From an uncultured Oscillospiraceae bacterium (GTDB lineage Bacteria > Bacillota > Clostridia > Oscillospirales > Ruminococcaceae), in the NCBI GenBank assembly GCA_934446355.1, contig CAKSEC010000004.1, positions 1 through 64,000 of the forward strand: a stretch of 64,000 nt of DNA, read 5' to 3'. Shown here piece after piece: positions 15,792-23,545 of the stretch. How positions within the stretch are numbered: the stretch's first letter is position 1; every line of letters begins with the position of its first letter. The position numbers and the translations under genes were made by a program. Under the pieces are notes generated by a model. That model was given only the letters and a program-made list of their open reading frames with translations. It ran no database searches and was not told the DNA's origin.

Positions 15792-16547
15792 TTAATCCCA
15801 CCAGAAACTCCAGACGGTCGAAAGCATGAGCGTTGAAGCAAGCGAACTTATCGTCATACCGCTCTGGTCGATGATATCGCTGCAGAATGCGAACTGCTCC
15901 AGAGCAAGTCCGACTGCTGCGCTGCGGTCTTTCACAGGCCGTGCCGCTAATTCCAGAACGTCATGCGAAATTACTGCCGGAACTGCGCCGTATTTCTCAA
16001 ACCAGTACTTACCGGCTGCGAGCATTACCTCTGCGGTCGGGCATTCATTCCAGCCGCCGAACGGAAGCCACGCAAACACCTCCCACGGCTTGTCGGTGGG
16101 TATCTTTGCAATAATGACCTCCTCTGATTTTCCGTCAGAGAATCTTCTGAAGCCGGAAAGGTTGTCGATTTTTGCCCCGCTTCCTTCGCTGTCGGCGGTT
16201 ATCTGCTCCCAGTAGTCCCCGTAATTACTCTTCATTTCGCTAAGGCACTCAGTGAACCATTTCTGTGCGTCTGGCAGCATATCGGCAAGAAGCTTTTTAC
16301 GGTGCGCTGCGGGAGTTTCTCCCTTGGCAAGATCGCTCATGGTTATCTCTAACCACTCCGCAAGAACACTGTCCGCCACCACTATGACCGGCGTATAGCC
16401 TTTCATCTCGCTCATCGCAAGGGCTTCCTCGTAAGCCGAGCGTATCTTGTCCATGGACTTGCCCGCTGGGTAGTAGTCGCAGGGGCAGTCAAGGTACTGC
16501 ATTATTTTTCGAGCGTTTTCGCTTGGAGCGGCTGAAAACAGTCCCAT
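15792..16547 (-). CDS. DUF4253 domain protein
   Basis: 251 aa from the ATG at 16547, which follows GGAGG with normal spacing; longer frames run back into hisF. The N-terminal half contains YTPVIVVADSVLAEWLEI; the C-terminal half (about 145-251) carries the DUF4253 pattern: AWLPFGGWNECPTAEVMLAAGKYWFEKYGAVPAVISHD, LEQFAFCSDII, and a Trp-rich end, WSFWWD. The function is unknown. In other genomes DUF4253 proteins are often near immunity or housekeeping genes; here the gene follows hisF directly and is probably cotranscribed with it. Confidence 0.75.
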   Translation of the reverse strand: MGLFSAAPSENARKIMQYLDCPCDYYPAGKSMDKIRSAYEEALAMSEMKGYTPVIVVADSVLAEWLEITMSDLAKGETPAAHRKKLLADMLPDAQKWFTECLSEMKSNYGDYWEQITADSEGSGAKIDNLSGFRRFSDGKSEEVIIAKIPTDKPWEVFAWLPFGGWNECPTAEVMLAAGKYWFEKYGAVPAVISHDVLELAARPVKDRSAAVGLALEQFAFCSDIIDQSGMTISSLASTLMLSTVWSFWWD

Positions 16548-16548
16548 T

Positions 16549-17319
16549 TCAGTTACCTCCCGATGTCCGGACAGGAATACCGTGCTCCCTGAGGTGAGCC
16601 TTGACATCGTCCACTGTAAGTTCCTTGAAATGGAACAGCGACGCTGCAAGAGCCGCCGAACTTGCGGTTTTCTCGAATACTTCGGAGAAGTGGTTAATTG
16701 AGCCGCAGCCGCCGCTTGCGATAACGGGTATCTTCACACGGCTGCAGACGAAGTTCAGCATTTCTATGTCGAAGCCGCCGCGCACGCCGTCTGTGTCGAT
16801 AGAGTTCAGGCATATCTCGCCTGCGCCTCGTTCCTCTATTTCCCTGACCCAGTCGCCGAGGTCGAGGTTCATGTCAACTCTGCCGCCGTTGATGAATACG
16901 TTATAGCCGCCCTTGCCGTTGCGCTTTGCGTCGATACCGACCACAACGCACTGGCTGCCGAATATCTCTGCTGCGTCGCTGATGAGTTTCGGCTCCTTGA
17001 CTGCCTGCGAGTTGACTGACACCTTGTCCGCACCGGCTCTCAGGGTATCCCTGAAATCCTGCACTGAGCCTATTCCTCCGCCAACGCACAGCGGCACGAA
17101 TACCTGCTGAGCAGTACGCTTAACAACGTCAAGCATTACTCCCCTGCCCTCGTAGGAAGCTGTTATATCGTAGAACACAAGTTCGTCAGCACCCTGCCTG
17201 TTGTATTCAATAGCAAGTTCGACAGGGTCGCCGACTTCTTTTATTCCCTCGAAATTCACGCCCTTTACGACTTTTCCGCTGCGGACGTCCAGACAGGGGA
17301 TTATTCTTTTTGCAAGCAT
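16549..17319 (-). CDS. hisF: Imidazole glycerol phosphate synthase, cyclase subunit
   Basis: 256 aa (beta/alpha)8 barrel. With HisH it converts PRFAR and glutamine-derived ammonia to imidazole glycerol phosphate and AICAR. Motifs: LAKRIIPCLDVRSGKVVKGVNFEG at the start with the catalytic Asp, ELVFYDITASYEGRG, GGGIGSVQDF, GADKVSVNSQAV, LNSIDTDGVRGG with the second catalytic Asp, and IASGGCG. It is separated from hisA by a broken membrane gene. A small stem (GCAGGCTGA/TCAGCCTGT) lies in the 57 bp ahead of it. Confidence 0.96.
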   Translation of the reverse strand: MLAKRIIPCLDVRSGKVVKGVNFEGIKEVGDPVELAIEYNRQGADELVFYDITASYEGRGVMLDVVKRTAQQVFVPLCVGGGIGSVQDFRDTLRAGADKVSVNSQAVKEPKLISDAAEIFGSQCVVVGIDAKRNGKGGYNVFINGGRVDMNLDLGDWVREIEERGAGEICLNSIDTDGVRGGFDIEMLNFVCSRVKIPVIASGGCGSINHFSEVFEKTASSAALAASLFHFKELTVDDVKAHLREHGIPVRTSGGN

Positions 17320-17376
17320 AATATATTATCCTTTCGCTGCTGACAGGCTGAACGCAAATCAGCCTGCCTTATTATC

Positions 17377-17758
17377 TCAGCCGCCTATCGGGCCGCTTTT
17401 CTCGACCAAATTGGCAATGCCGTTTTTATCAAAATGAATGTAGTAGTATTCCGGACCTGAGCAGTAAACTTTTATATGATTCATAACCGATACGGTATCC
17501 ATGCGTTACATCAGGCTCGCCATACACAGCGATGATCTCATCTTCTGTTTTACCAATTATCCAACGGTCGACATACGGATAGCTTGTCGGAAATATTATA
17601 TTGAAGGCAATGATGAGCAGAATTTCCACCACAATAATAGCAGAACAGCTTATGACCAGATTTTTTCTGCGCTTTACTGCACCAACGACCAGAAGAACCG
17701 CAGGCGTTATAAACGGGGAAAAAAGTATGAGAAAGAATAAGAGAAATAAATATATCAT
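17377..17758 (-). pseudogene. Small membrane protein gene with an apparent frameshift
   Basis: The first frame gives two transmembrane segments (MIYLFLLFFLILFSPFITPA and VVEILLIIAFNIIF) and a soluble part, IIGKTEDEIIAVYGEPD...GYRIGY, then runs into LLLRSGILLHSF and stops at 17429. In an adjacent frame the sequence continues convincingly as KVYCSGPEYYYIHFDKNGIANLVEKSG until TGA at 17377-17379. The shift falls near 17480-17495. This is either a real one-base indel mutation, a sequencing error, or less likely recoding. The protein family is not known to me. It sits inside the his operon between hisA and hisF. Confidence 0.6.
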
Positions 17759-17830
17759 AGATCATTCCTTGGCATTTATTGCTGCTTAAATACGCCGATA
17801 ATGGCTACCTAAATTCGACCGATATTCCGG

Positions 17831-18550
17831 TTATTCAATACCTGCCTCCGCAATAGCCTGTTTTAAGTCGAGCGTGCCGCTGTAGATGGACTTTCCGCAT
17901 ATCGTGCCGTACAGTCCAAGCTTGCGGCAGGCGGTGATGTCGTCGATGGTATGAACTCCCCCGCTTGCGATGATGTTGCAGGAGCAGCAGCGGTTTATCT
18001 CGTCAAGCTGCTGTGCGTTCACGCCGGAAAGCGTTCCGTCCTTTGAGATGTCGGTGAATATGATGTATTCTACGCCAACGTCTGCCATAGCCTTGGCAAG
18101 GTCGGTGAAGTACACGTTTGATGTTTCAAGCCAGCCCTCGGTGGCTACGTAGCCGTTCTTTGCGTCGATGCCGACCGCTACCCTGCCGCCGTATTCCTTT
18201 ACTGCGTCCTTTACAAGCTGCGGGTCCTTTACGGCAGCCGAGCCGATTATCACTCTTGAAATACCGCCGGAAAGGTACATTTCGACAGTATCAAGGCTGC
18301 GTATACCGCCGCCTACCTCGACCAGAAGTCCGGTGTTCTTTGCAACATCTAGGAATATATCCTTGTTCTGCTGCGAAGCGTCCTTTGCTCCGTCTAAGTC
18401 GACCATATGTATCCACTTGGCGCCGGCTGCTTCAAAGCTTCTCGCCGTGTCCATGTAGTTTTCGGCTACTTTCTGGACTGTGCTATAATCGCCCTTGAAA
18501 AGGCGCACGCAGTTTCCGTCCTTGATATCTATTGCCGGAAGAATTATCAT
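17831..18550 (-). CDS. hisA: Phosphoribosylformimino-AICAR-P isomerase
   Basis: 239 aa barrel enzyme of histidine synthesis that isomerises ProFAR to PRFAR. ILPAIDIKDGNCVRLFKGDY carries the catalytic Asp near 8; HMVDLDGAKD, EVGGGIRS, VIIGSAAVKDP, FTDISKDGTLSGVN with the second catalytic Asp, and ASGGVHTIDD are all present. A palindrome shared with the recombinase leader lies just upstream (18575-18602). Confidence 0.96.
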   Translation of the reverse strand: MIILPAIDIKDGNCVRLFKGDYSTVQKVAENYMDTARSFEAAGAKWIHMVDLDGAKDASQQNKDIFLDVAKNTGLLVEVGGGIRSLDTVEMYLSGGISRVIIGSAAVKDPQLVKDAVKEYGGRVAVGIDAKNGYVATEGWLETSNVYFTDLAKAMADVGVEYIIFTDISKDGTLSGVNAQQLDEINRCCSCNIIASGGVHTIDDITACRKLGLYGTICGKSIYSGTLDLKQAIAEAGIE

Positions 18551-18574
18551 CGTGTATTCTCCTTATTGCATTCT

Positions 18575-18602
18575 ATTGCGCAAAAGAAAACTTTTACGCA
18601 AT
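18575..18602. repeat. Dispersed palindrome, copy 2
   Basis: ATTGCGCAAAAG and CTTTTACGCAAT around AAAA, one mismatch between arms. The right arm is identical to that of the copy at 11811-11838, and both copies sit just before minus-strand start codons. Confidence 0.65.
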
Positions 18603-18637
18603 TCGTCTGTATTTTCTGCTTCAGACCGTAAAAATTA

Positions 18638-19237
18638 TCATAGTTCTGCAAAGCAGCGCAGGATATTCAGCCCCGTGTCGCCGCTTTTCTCCGGGTGGAA
18701 CTGCGCACCGTATACATTACCAGAAAAGACCAGCGCAGGCACTTTCATGCCGTAGTCGCAGTATGCGGCGACATATTTGCTGTCGCATTCAGCGGCATAG
18801 CTGTGCACGAAGTAGACGTATTCCCCGTCATTGCAGCGGTCAAGCAGCCTGCAGGGTACATTTTTTTCAAGCGAGTTCCACCCTATCTGCGGAACTGGCA
18901 GGTCGCCCTGCGGGTGCATAAGGCGAACGTTTCCGGGTATCAGCCCCAGTCCGTCTGTTTCGCCGAACTCATAGCCCTTTTCAAAAAGCATCTGCATACC
19001 AAGGCATATTCCAAGCAGCGGCTTTTTCTGTACTTCTTCACGAATAACCCCCACAAGACCGGAAGCGTTGAGCATTCTCATTGCGTCAGGAAATGCGCCG
19101 ACGCCCGGCAGGATAAGTCTGTCGGCGTTTCGCAGGTCGGCTGCTTCCTTTGTTATGCGGCTATCCAGTCCGAGAAAGTCAAGCGCATTCTTTACGCTGA
19201 ATAAATTACCTGCGCCGTAGTCGATTATTGCTATCAT
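18638..19237 (-). CDS. hisH: Imidazole glycerol phosphate synthase, glutaminase subunit
   Basis: 199 aa from the ATG at 19237, which has the best spacing to AAAGGA; an ATG two codons earlier is only 2 nt from that site. Class I glutamine amidotransferase: IIDYGAGNLFSVKNAL, LPGVGAFPDAM, nucleophile Cys in LLGICLGMQMLFEKG, and the His-Glu pair in GAQFHPEKSG. It feeds ammonia to HisF. It follows the nudix gene by 2 nt. Confidence 0.94.
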   Translation of the reverse strand: MIAIIDYGAGNLFSVKNALDFLGLDSRITKEAADLRNADRLILPGVGAFPDAMRMLNASGLVGVIREEVQKKPLLGICLGMQMLFEKGYEFGETDGLGLIPGNVRLMHPQGDLPVPQIGWNSLEKNVPCRLLDRCNDGEYVYFVHSYAAECDSKYVAAYCDYGMKVPALVFSGNVYGAQFHPEKSGDTGLNILRCFAEL

Positions 19238-19239
19238 AT

Positions 19240-19665
19240 TCATGTTCCTTTCGTCAGGAATATTCTGTCATGATTAAGCTTGATGTGCTCCATGATATGC
19301 CCGATATTACCCTCGCCTGCGTACTTGCTCATATCGAAGAAGTCGCAGTCAAGCCCGCTCCAGAACAGCGGATTTTCCTCGCCGCTCACCGATACCTCAC
19401 GCTTTAGCTGCCCCGCGAATACCTCGACATAACACGGGTCGAGCGGGTAGCTGAAATCCATCAGGTGAACAAGTTCAATGTCCTGCCGGCAAATCCCAGT
19501 TTCCTCGAATAGCTCACGGTAGGCCGCCGCTTCGCTGTCCTCGTCCGGCTCTATCTTCCCGCCAACAAAGTTCATCAGCCCTTTGTATGGCTCTTTGATA
19601 CGGCGGCACATCAGCATTTTCTGCCCGTCGGGGGAAAACACGGCGATAAGGTTATAGCCCTGCAT
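19240..19665 (-). CDS. NUDIX hydrolase (MutT/8-oxo-dGTPase-like)
   Basis: 141 aa. Full Nudix box: GGKIEPDEDSEAAAYRELFEETGI near 36-59, with the REUxEE glutamates intact. The rest of the fold follows: IAVFSPDGQKMLMCRRIKEPYKGLMNFV, and WSGLDCDFFDM near 105-115. It belongs to the 8-oxo-dGTP diphosphatase-like group, but the substrate cannot be told from sequence. Its ATG overlaps the hisB stop by 1 nt (TAATG) and hisH starts 2 nt after its stop, so it is a true member of the operon. Confidence 0.85.
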   Translation of the reverse strand: MQGYNLIAVFSPDGQKMLMCRRIKEPYKGLMNFVGGKIEPDEDSEAAAYRELFEETGICRQDIELVHLMDFSYPLDPCYVEVFAGQLKREVSVSGEENPLFWSGLDCDFFDMSKYAGEGNIGHIMEHIKLNHDRIFLTKGT

Positions 19666-20249
19666 TACAGCACGCCTTTGGTGGAAACGACCGAGCCGTC
19701 CGTGTTTCTTCTGACAGCCGCCTTTAATGCGTATGCCATGGATTTGAACAGGGCTTCTATCTTGTGGTGGTCGTTGCTGCCATACTCGCAGCGCAGGTGC
19801 AGAGTAATACCCGCATTAAACGCAAACGCACGCATGAATTCCTCGGTAAGGCAGGTGTCGAACTCCCCTACCCTTTCGTTGGTGAACTGCGCATTGAATA
19901 CCAGAAACGGCCGTCCGCTGATATCAAGCGAGCAGAACGCCAGCGATTCGTCCATCGGGATAAAAGCGCTGCCAAACCGCATTATTCCCGAACGGTCGCC
20001 CAGCGCTTCCCTGAAAGCCATGCCAAGCACTATTCCGACGTCCTCGGCTGTGTGATGTCCGTCCACGTATAAATCGCCCTTTGCGCCGAGCGTAAGGCTG
20101 AATCCGCCGTGAACCGCAAGCGCAGTCAGCATATGGTCAAGGAAGCCTATTCCCGTGGAAATATCTGCGTGCGCGCCGCCGTCCAAGTCAAGCTTTGCGG
20201 TTATGTCGGTTTCTTTGGTTTTTCTGGTTATCTCTGCAGTCCTGTTCAT
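19665..20249 (-). CDS. hisB: Imidazoleglycerol-phosphate dehydratase
   Basis: 194 aa, the monofunctional form without the phosphatase domain found in enterobacteria. Manganese sites: FLDHMLTALAVHGG, DGHHTAEDVGIVLG and the paired GSNDHHKIEALFKSMA, typical of the two-fold repeated IGPD domain. Forms a 24-mer in known members. It is placed between hisD and a nudix gene, in the same transcript. Confidence 0.96.
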   Translation of the reverse strand: MNRTAEITRKTKETDITAKLDLDGGAHADISTGIGFLDHMLTALAVHGGFSLTLGAKGDLYVDGHHTAEDVGIVLGMAFREALGDRSGIMRFGSAFIPMDESLAFCSLDISGRPFLVFNAQFTNERVGEFDTCLTEEFMRAFAFNAGITLHLRCEYGSNDHHKIEALFKSMAYALKAAVRRNTDGSVVSTKGVL

Positions 20250-20271
20250 TTCAGTTCACCTCAAATATTTT

Positions 20272-21567
20272 TCAGCCCTCTTTGCGTACTCTGATGGAAT
20301 TAGCGTGCGCAGTCAGCTTTTCACGCTCTGCAATGAGGATAATGTCGTCAGCAGCTTCAAGCAGGGCGTCCTTTGTGTAGCAGATGTAGCTTGAACGCTT
20401 GAGGAAGCTTTCTACGCCGAGCGGTGAGAAGAATCTCGCAGTGCCGCTCGTGGGAAGAACGTGGTTCGGTCCTGCGTAATAATCGCCGAGCGGCTCAGGT
20501 GAATACTGACCCAAGAACAGCGAGCCAACGTTGTCTATCTTTCCGATGTACTCGGTGGGGTTCTCCGCAACGACCTCCATGTGCTCAGGAGCAAGCTTGT
20601 TTGCAAGCTCTATCGCATAGTCCTTGTCCTCGCTGACGATTATTGCGCCATAATTTGTCATGGAGTAGTCGATAATGTCCTTTCTGGACAGGTATGCGGA
20701 CTGCCGCTCAATTTCCGCACGTGTCTTTTCTGCGATATCCATGCTGGTGGTTATCATTATTGCGCTGGCAAGCTTGTCGTGCTCTGCCTGCGACATAAGG
20801 TCTGCCGCAAGATAGGTGGGATTTGCTGTTTCGTCGGCAAATACAAGTATCTCACTCGGACCTGCGAACATATCAATGTCTACAGTACCGTAAAGCAGCT
20901 TTTTTGCGGTGGCAACGAAGATGTTGCCGGGGCCGACTATCTTCGACACTCTCGGAATCTCATCAGTGCCGTAAGCCAGTGCTGCGACTGCCTGTGCACC
21001 GCCTGCGAGGAATATCTTATCCACGCCGCACAGCGCAGCCGCAACGAGGATATCCTTATTAGCGGTGCCGTCTTTCAGCGGCGGAGTTACCATGATGATC
21101 TCCTTTACGCCGGCGATTTTCGCAGGAATGGCGTTCATCAGCACAGAGGACGGATACGCCGCTGTGCCGCCGGGCACGTACAGTCCCACACGGTCAAGAC
21201 CTCTTACACGCTGACCCATGATAACGCCGTTTTCCTCGGTCACACAGAAGCCCTCACGCTTCTGTCTGGTGTGGAAAGCCGTGATGTTCTCGACTGCGTT
21301 CAGCATAGCTTCAACAAAGTCGGGGCTTTTCTCGTTCGCTTCGGTCAGTGCGTCCTGAATAGCCTCGTCGGGTACTCTGTAATACTGCGCATTCGGGCAG
21401 TCGAACCTTGCCGTATAGCTCTTTACTGCGCTGTCGCCGTTTTCCTTGACGTCCGCAAGTATCGCACGGACTGTCTTTTCTACGTCCGCATTTACCTCGC
21501 CGGCGCGCTTTTCTACCTCTGCAAGAAACTGCTTTTCTTCGCCGTCTGCCTTGATTATCCTTATCAT
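20272..21567 (-). CDS. hisD: Histidinol dehydrogenase
   Basis: 431 aa from the ATG at 21567, overlapping the hisG stop by 1 nt (TGATG); a GTG one codon earlier is possible. Oxidises histidinol to histidine in two NAD-dependent steps. Motifs: YVPGGTAAYPSSVLMNAIPAKIAGV, GGAQAVAALAYGTDEIP, VGPGNIFVATAKKLL, DMFAGPSEILV, DLMSQAEHDKLASA with catalytic Glu/His, ELANKLAPEHMEV and AGPNHVLPTSGTARF. Length and motifs are standard. Confidence 0.96.
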   Translation of the reverse strand: MIRIIKADGEEKQFLAEVEKRAGEVNADVEKTVRAILADVKENGDSAVKSYTARFDCPNAQYYRVPDEAIQDALTEANEKSPDFVEAMLNAVENITAFHTRQKREGFCVTEENGVIMGQRVRGLDRVGLYVPGGTAAYPSSVLMNAIPAKIAGVKEIIMVTPPLKDGTANKDILVAAALCGVDKIFLAGGAQAVAALAYGTDEIPRVSKIVGPGNIFVATAKKLLYGTVDIDMFAGPSEILVFADETANPTYLAADLMSQAEHDKLASAIMITTSMDIAEKTRAEIERQSAYLSRKDIIDYSMTNYGAIIVSEDKDYAIELANKLAPEHMEVVAENPTEYIGKIDNVGSLFLGQYSPEPLGDYYAGPNHVLPTSGTARFFSPLGVESFLKRSSYICYTKDALLEAADDIILIAEREKLTAHANSIRVRKEG

Positions 21568-22199
21568 CACAAATTCTCCTCTATCTGCTTAACTATTTCA
21601 GCGATACGCTGCTGCTTCAGCTTCATGCTGACTGTATTCACGATAAGTCTTGCGGAGATGGGAGCAACGTCCTCCCAGACCTCCAGACCGTTTTCCTTTA
21701 ATGTCGTGCCGGTTTCCACTATGTCCACGATACCATCTGCAAGCCCTACCAGCGGTGCGAGTTCCACTGAGCCCTCGATTTTTACGATATCGACGTCCAT
21801 GCCCTTGTTCTCAAAGAAGCTGCGGGTCACCTCAGGATATTTCGTTGCAACCGTCTTTACTCCGTAGCCCTTGTAGAAATCGTCGCCTTTCTTTCCAGCA
21901 AGGGCGAATTTGCACCTGCCGAAGCCGAGGTCGCTTATTTCAAAGAATTTACCGCCGTGCTCCATGATGGTGTCCTTGCCGACAACGCCGATGTCGCACA
22001 CGCCGTGCTCCACATATGTAATTACGTCTGCCGCCTTAGCGAGCACCACTTCTATATCCTCGCCGGGGATCGAAAGAATAAGCCGCCTGCCCTTGTCACG
22101 GAGTTCTGAAACGTCATAGCCTATTTTGTCGAGCAGGTCAACGGTCTTGTTTTCAAGTCTGCCCTTGGTGAGCGCTATTCTTATCGTCTTGTTCTTCAT
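21567..22199 (-). CDS. hisG: ATP phosphoribosyltransferase, short form
   Basis: 210 aa, lacking the C-terminal ACT-like regulatory domain; such HisG needs HisZ, which is encoded just upstream. First, committed step of histidine synthesis from ATP and PRPP. IRIALTKGRLENKTVDLLDKIG, VEHGVCDIGVVGKDTIMEHG, and the PRPP loop GLADGIVDIVETGTTLKENGL are all present. Feedback control by histidine would act through HisZ. Confidence 0.96.
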   Translation of the reverse strand: MKNKTIRIALTKGRLENKTVDLLDKIGYDVSELRDKGRRLILSIPGEDIEVVLAKAADVITYVEHGVCDIGVVGKDTIMEHGGKFFEISDLGFGRCKFALAGKKGDDFYKGYGVKTVATKYPEVTRSFFENKGMDVDIVKIEGSVELAPLVGLADGIVDIVETGTTLKENGLEVWEDVAPISARLIVNTVSMKLKQQRIAEIVKQIEENL

Positions 22200-22201
22200 G
22201 C

Positions 22202-23398
22202 TCAGACCTCCTTTTCGGTGACGGAGCCGTCTGCGCTGACTACGTCTATCCTGTGGATATCATGCTTTGCTGCGTATTCCTCTGCCGCCTGAATAGTGTC
22301 GCACAGCGAGTTGAACACGCTCTTTCCTGAACCAATAAGCTTCTGGCAGTGAATAAGAGCCGAGGTTTCCGCTCCCTTTTCGCTGTAGACCAGAACATCG
22401 ACCGGTTTGGTGAGCGGCTGTGCGGCTGCTTTGAGGAATACCTTTGCAGCTGCTTCAACATTCACTGCGAAGCCGACTGCGGCGGCGTTTCTGCCGAAAT
22501 CACCAAGCAGCGTGTCGTATCTGCCGCCGGAAAGCACCGGCAGTCCATAGCCCTCAACATAGCCGCGGAACAGTATTCCGGTATAGTAGTTCTTCTTATG
22601 CGCAAGACCCAAGTCTACTCTTATCCTGCCCTCATAGCCCATGGAGCACAGCCCCTCGTAAATGCTGCGCAGGTAAGCAAGCTTTTCCCTGAGTTCAGGC
22701 TTGTACATAAGCTTCTCGGCTGCGTCGAATACCTCTGCTTCGCCGAATAACGACGGCAAAGCCCTGCATAATTCCGCAGCTTCGCCGGATATGCCGCTCA
22801 GCGCTTCTGCAAGAGCGGGGTGATTTTTGCCCTCGATAAGCGAATGAATCAACTCCGACTGCTCCTCGGAAAGGTTCAGATCATCAACTGCAGTGCGGAA
22901 AATACCGCTTTCGCCTATCTCCAGCCTGAAATCCTCATCGCACGCATTAAGAGCCTGCGCCGCCAGCGACAGCGCTTCGTAATCCGCAGCGGTCTTTTCG
23001 CCGCCGAGTATCTCAATGCCGCTCTGGGTGAACTCGTCGTCCCTGCCGCTGTTCTTGGGGTTCACCATGAATATGCTCTGGTTGTAGTAAAGCTTAAGCG
23101 GCAGGCTTTCTGCGCGCAGTCTTGTCGCGGCAAGCCTTGCAATAGGCATGGTGTTGTCCGGACGGAGCACCATAAGTCTGTTCTTGCCGTCTATCAGCTT
23201 GTACATCGTTTCCTGCGGGAAATAACGCACCTTTCCGTTGAATACGTCATAAAATTCCAGTCCGGGCGTCAGCACCTCTGAATAGCCGTATGCCGTGAAT
23301 ATTTTTCTAAGCTTCTCCTGAATGCTGCGCTTTGCAATACATTCGTCAAAAAGCAGGTCCCTTGTTCCCTCAGGAGTGAGCAAGTCGTATCTTTTCAT
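22202..23398 (-). CDS. hisZ: ATP phosphoribosyltransferase regulatory subunit
   Basis: 398 aa. Class II aminoacyl-tRNA synthetase paralogue related to HisRS, but it does not charge tRNA; it forms the octamer with short HisG and binds histidine. It retains TPEGTRDLLFDECIAKRSIQEKLRKIF, LRPDNTMPIARLAATRL, FTQSGIEILGG and GLPVLSGGRYDTLLGDFGRNAAAVGFAVNVEA. It ends with a short anticodon-domain-like segment. As the first gene of the his operon it follows a consensus promoter at 23458-23486. Its close pairing with short HisG argues against a true HisS. Confidence 0.93.
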   Translation of the reverse strand: MKRYDLLTPEGTRDLLFDECIAKRSIQEKLRKIFTAYGYSEVLTPGLEFYDVFNGKVRYFPQETMYKLIDGKNRLMVLRPDNTMPIARLAATRLRAESLPLKLYYNQSIFMVNPKNSGRDDEFTQSGIEILGGEKTAADYEALSLAAQALNACDEDFRLEIGESGIFRTAVDDLNLSEEQSELIHSLIEGKNHPALAEALSGISGEAAELCRALPSLFGEAEVFDAAEKLMYKPELREKLAYLRSIYEGLCSMGYEGRIRVDLGLAHKKNYYTGILFRGYVEGYGLPVLSGGRYDTLLGDFGRNAAAVGFAVNVEAAAKVFLKAAAQPLTKPVDVLVYSEKGAETSALIHCQKLIGSGKSVFNSLCDTIQAAEEYAAKHDIHRIDVVSADGSVTEKEV

Positions 23399-23423
23399 CT
23401 GTCTAAGCCTCCGCTTTAGTGTA

Positions 23424-23435
23424 GTAGCACGCTAC
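23424..23435. promoter_or_regulatory. Short palindrome in the his leader
   Basis: GTAGC-AC-GCTAC lies about 15-25 nt downstream of the predicted start site and overlaps a second short repeat (TAGCA...TGCTA). It is a candidate operator or small hairpin. No T-box features are visible. Confidence 0.3.
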
Positions 23436-23457
23436 CATGCTATCATATTACTATACT

Positions 23458-23486
23458 ATAATACCACACAAAAGCGGCATTGTCAA
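23458..23486 (-). promoter_or_regulatory. Promoter of the his operon
   Basis: On the minus strand TTGACA (23486-23481), 17 bp, TATTAT (23463-23458), giving a leader of about 50 nt to hisZ. Confidence 0.75.
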
Positions 23487-23545
23487 TAACGAGAAGTGAA
23501 TTTGGCAGATTTGCACAGCCATATTCAACAATGCCGCTCCGCAGT

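Noticed and set aside
20581..21867. A 428-codon open frame on the plus strand opposite hisD
   Set aside because: It lies fully over hisD/hisG, is Cys/His/Arg-rich with no domain pattern, has no ribosome site, and hisD motifs on the other strand are complete.
23399..23545. T-box or attenuator before the his operon
   Set aside because: No stem I, specifier loop or T-box sequence; the leader is too short.
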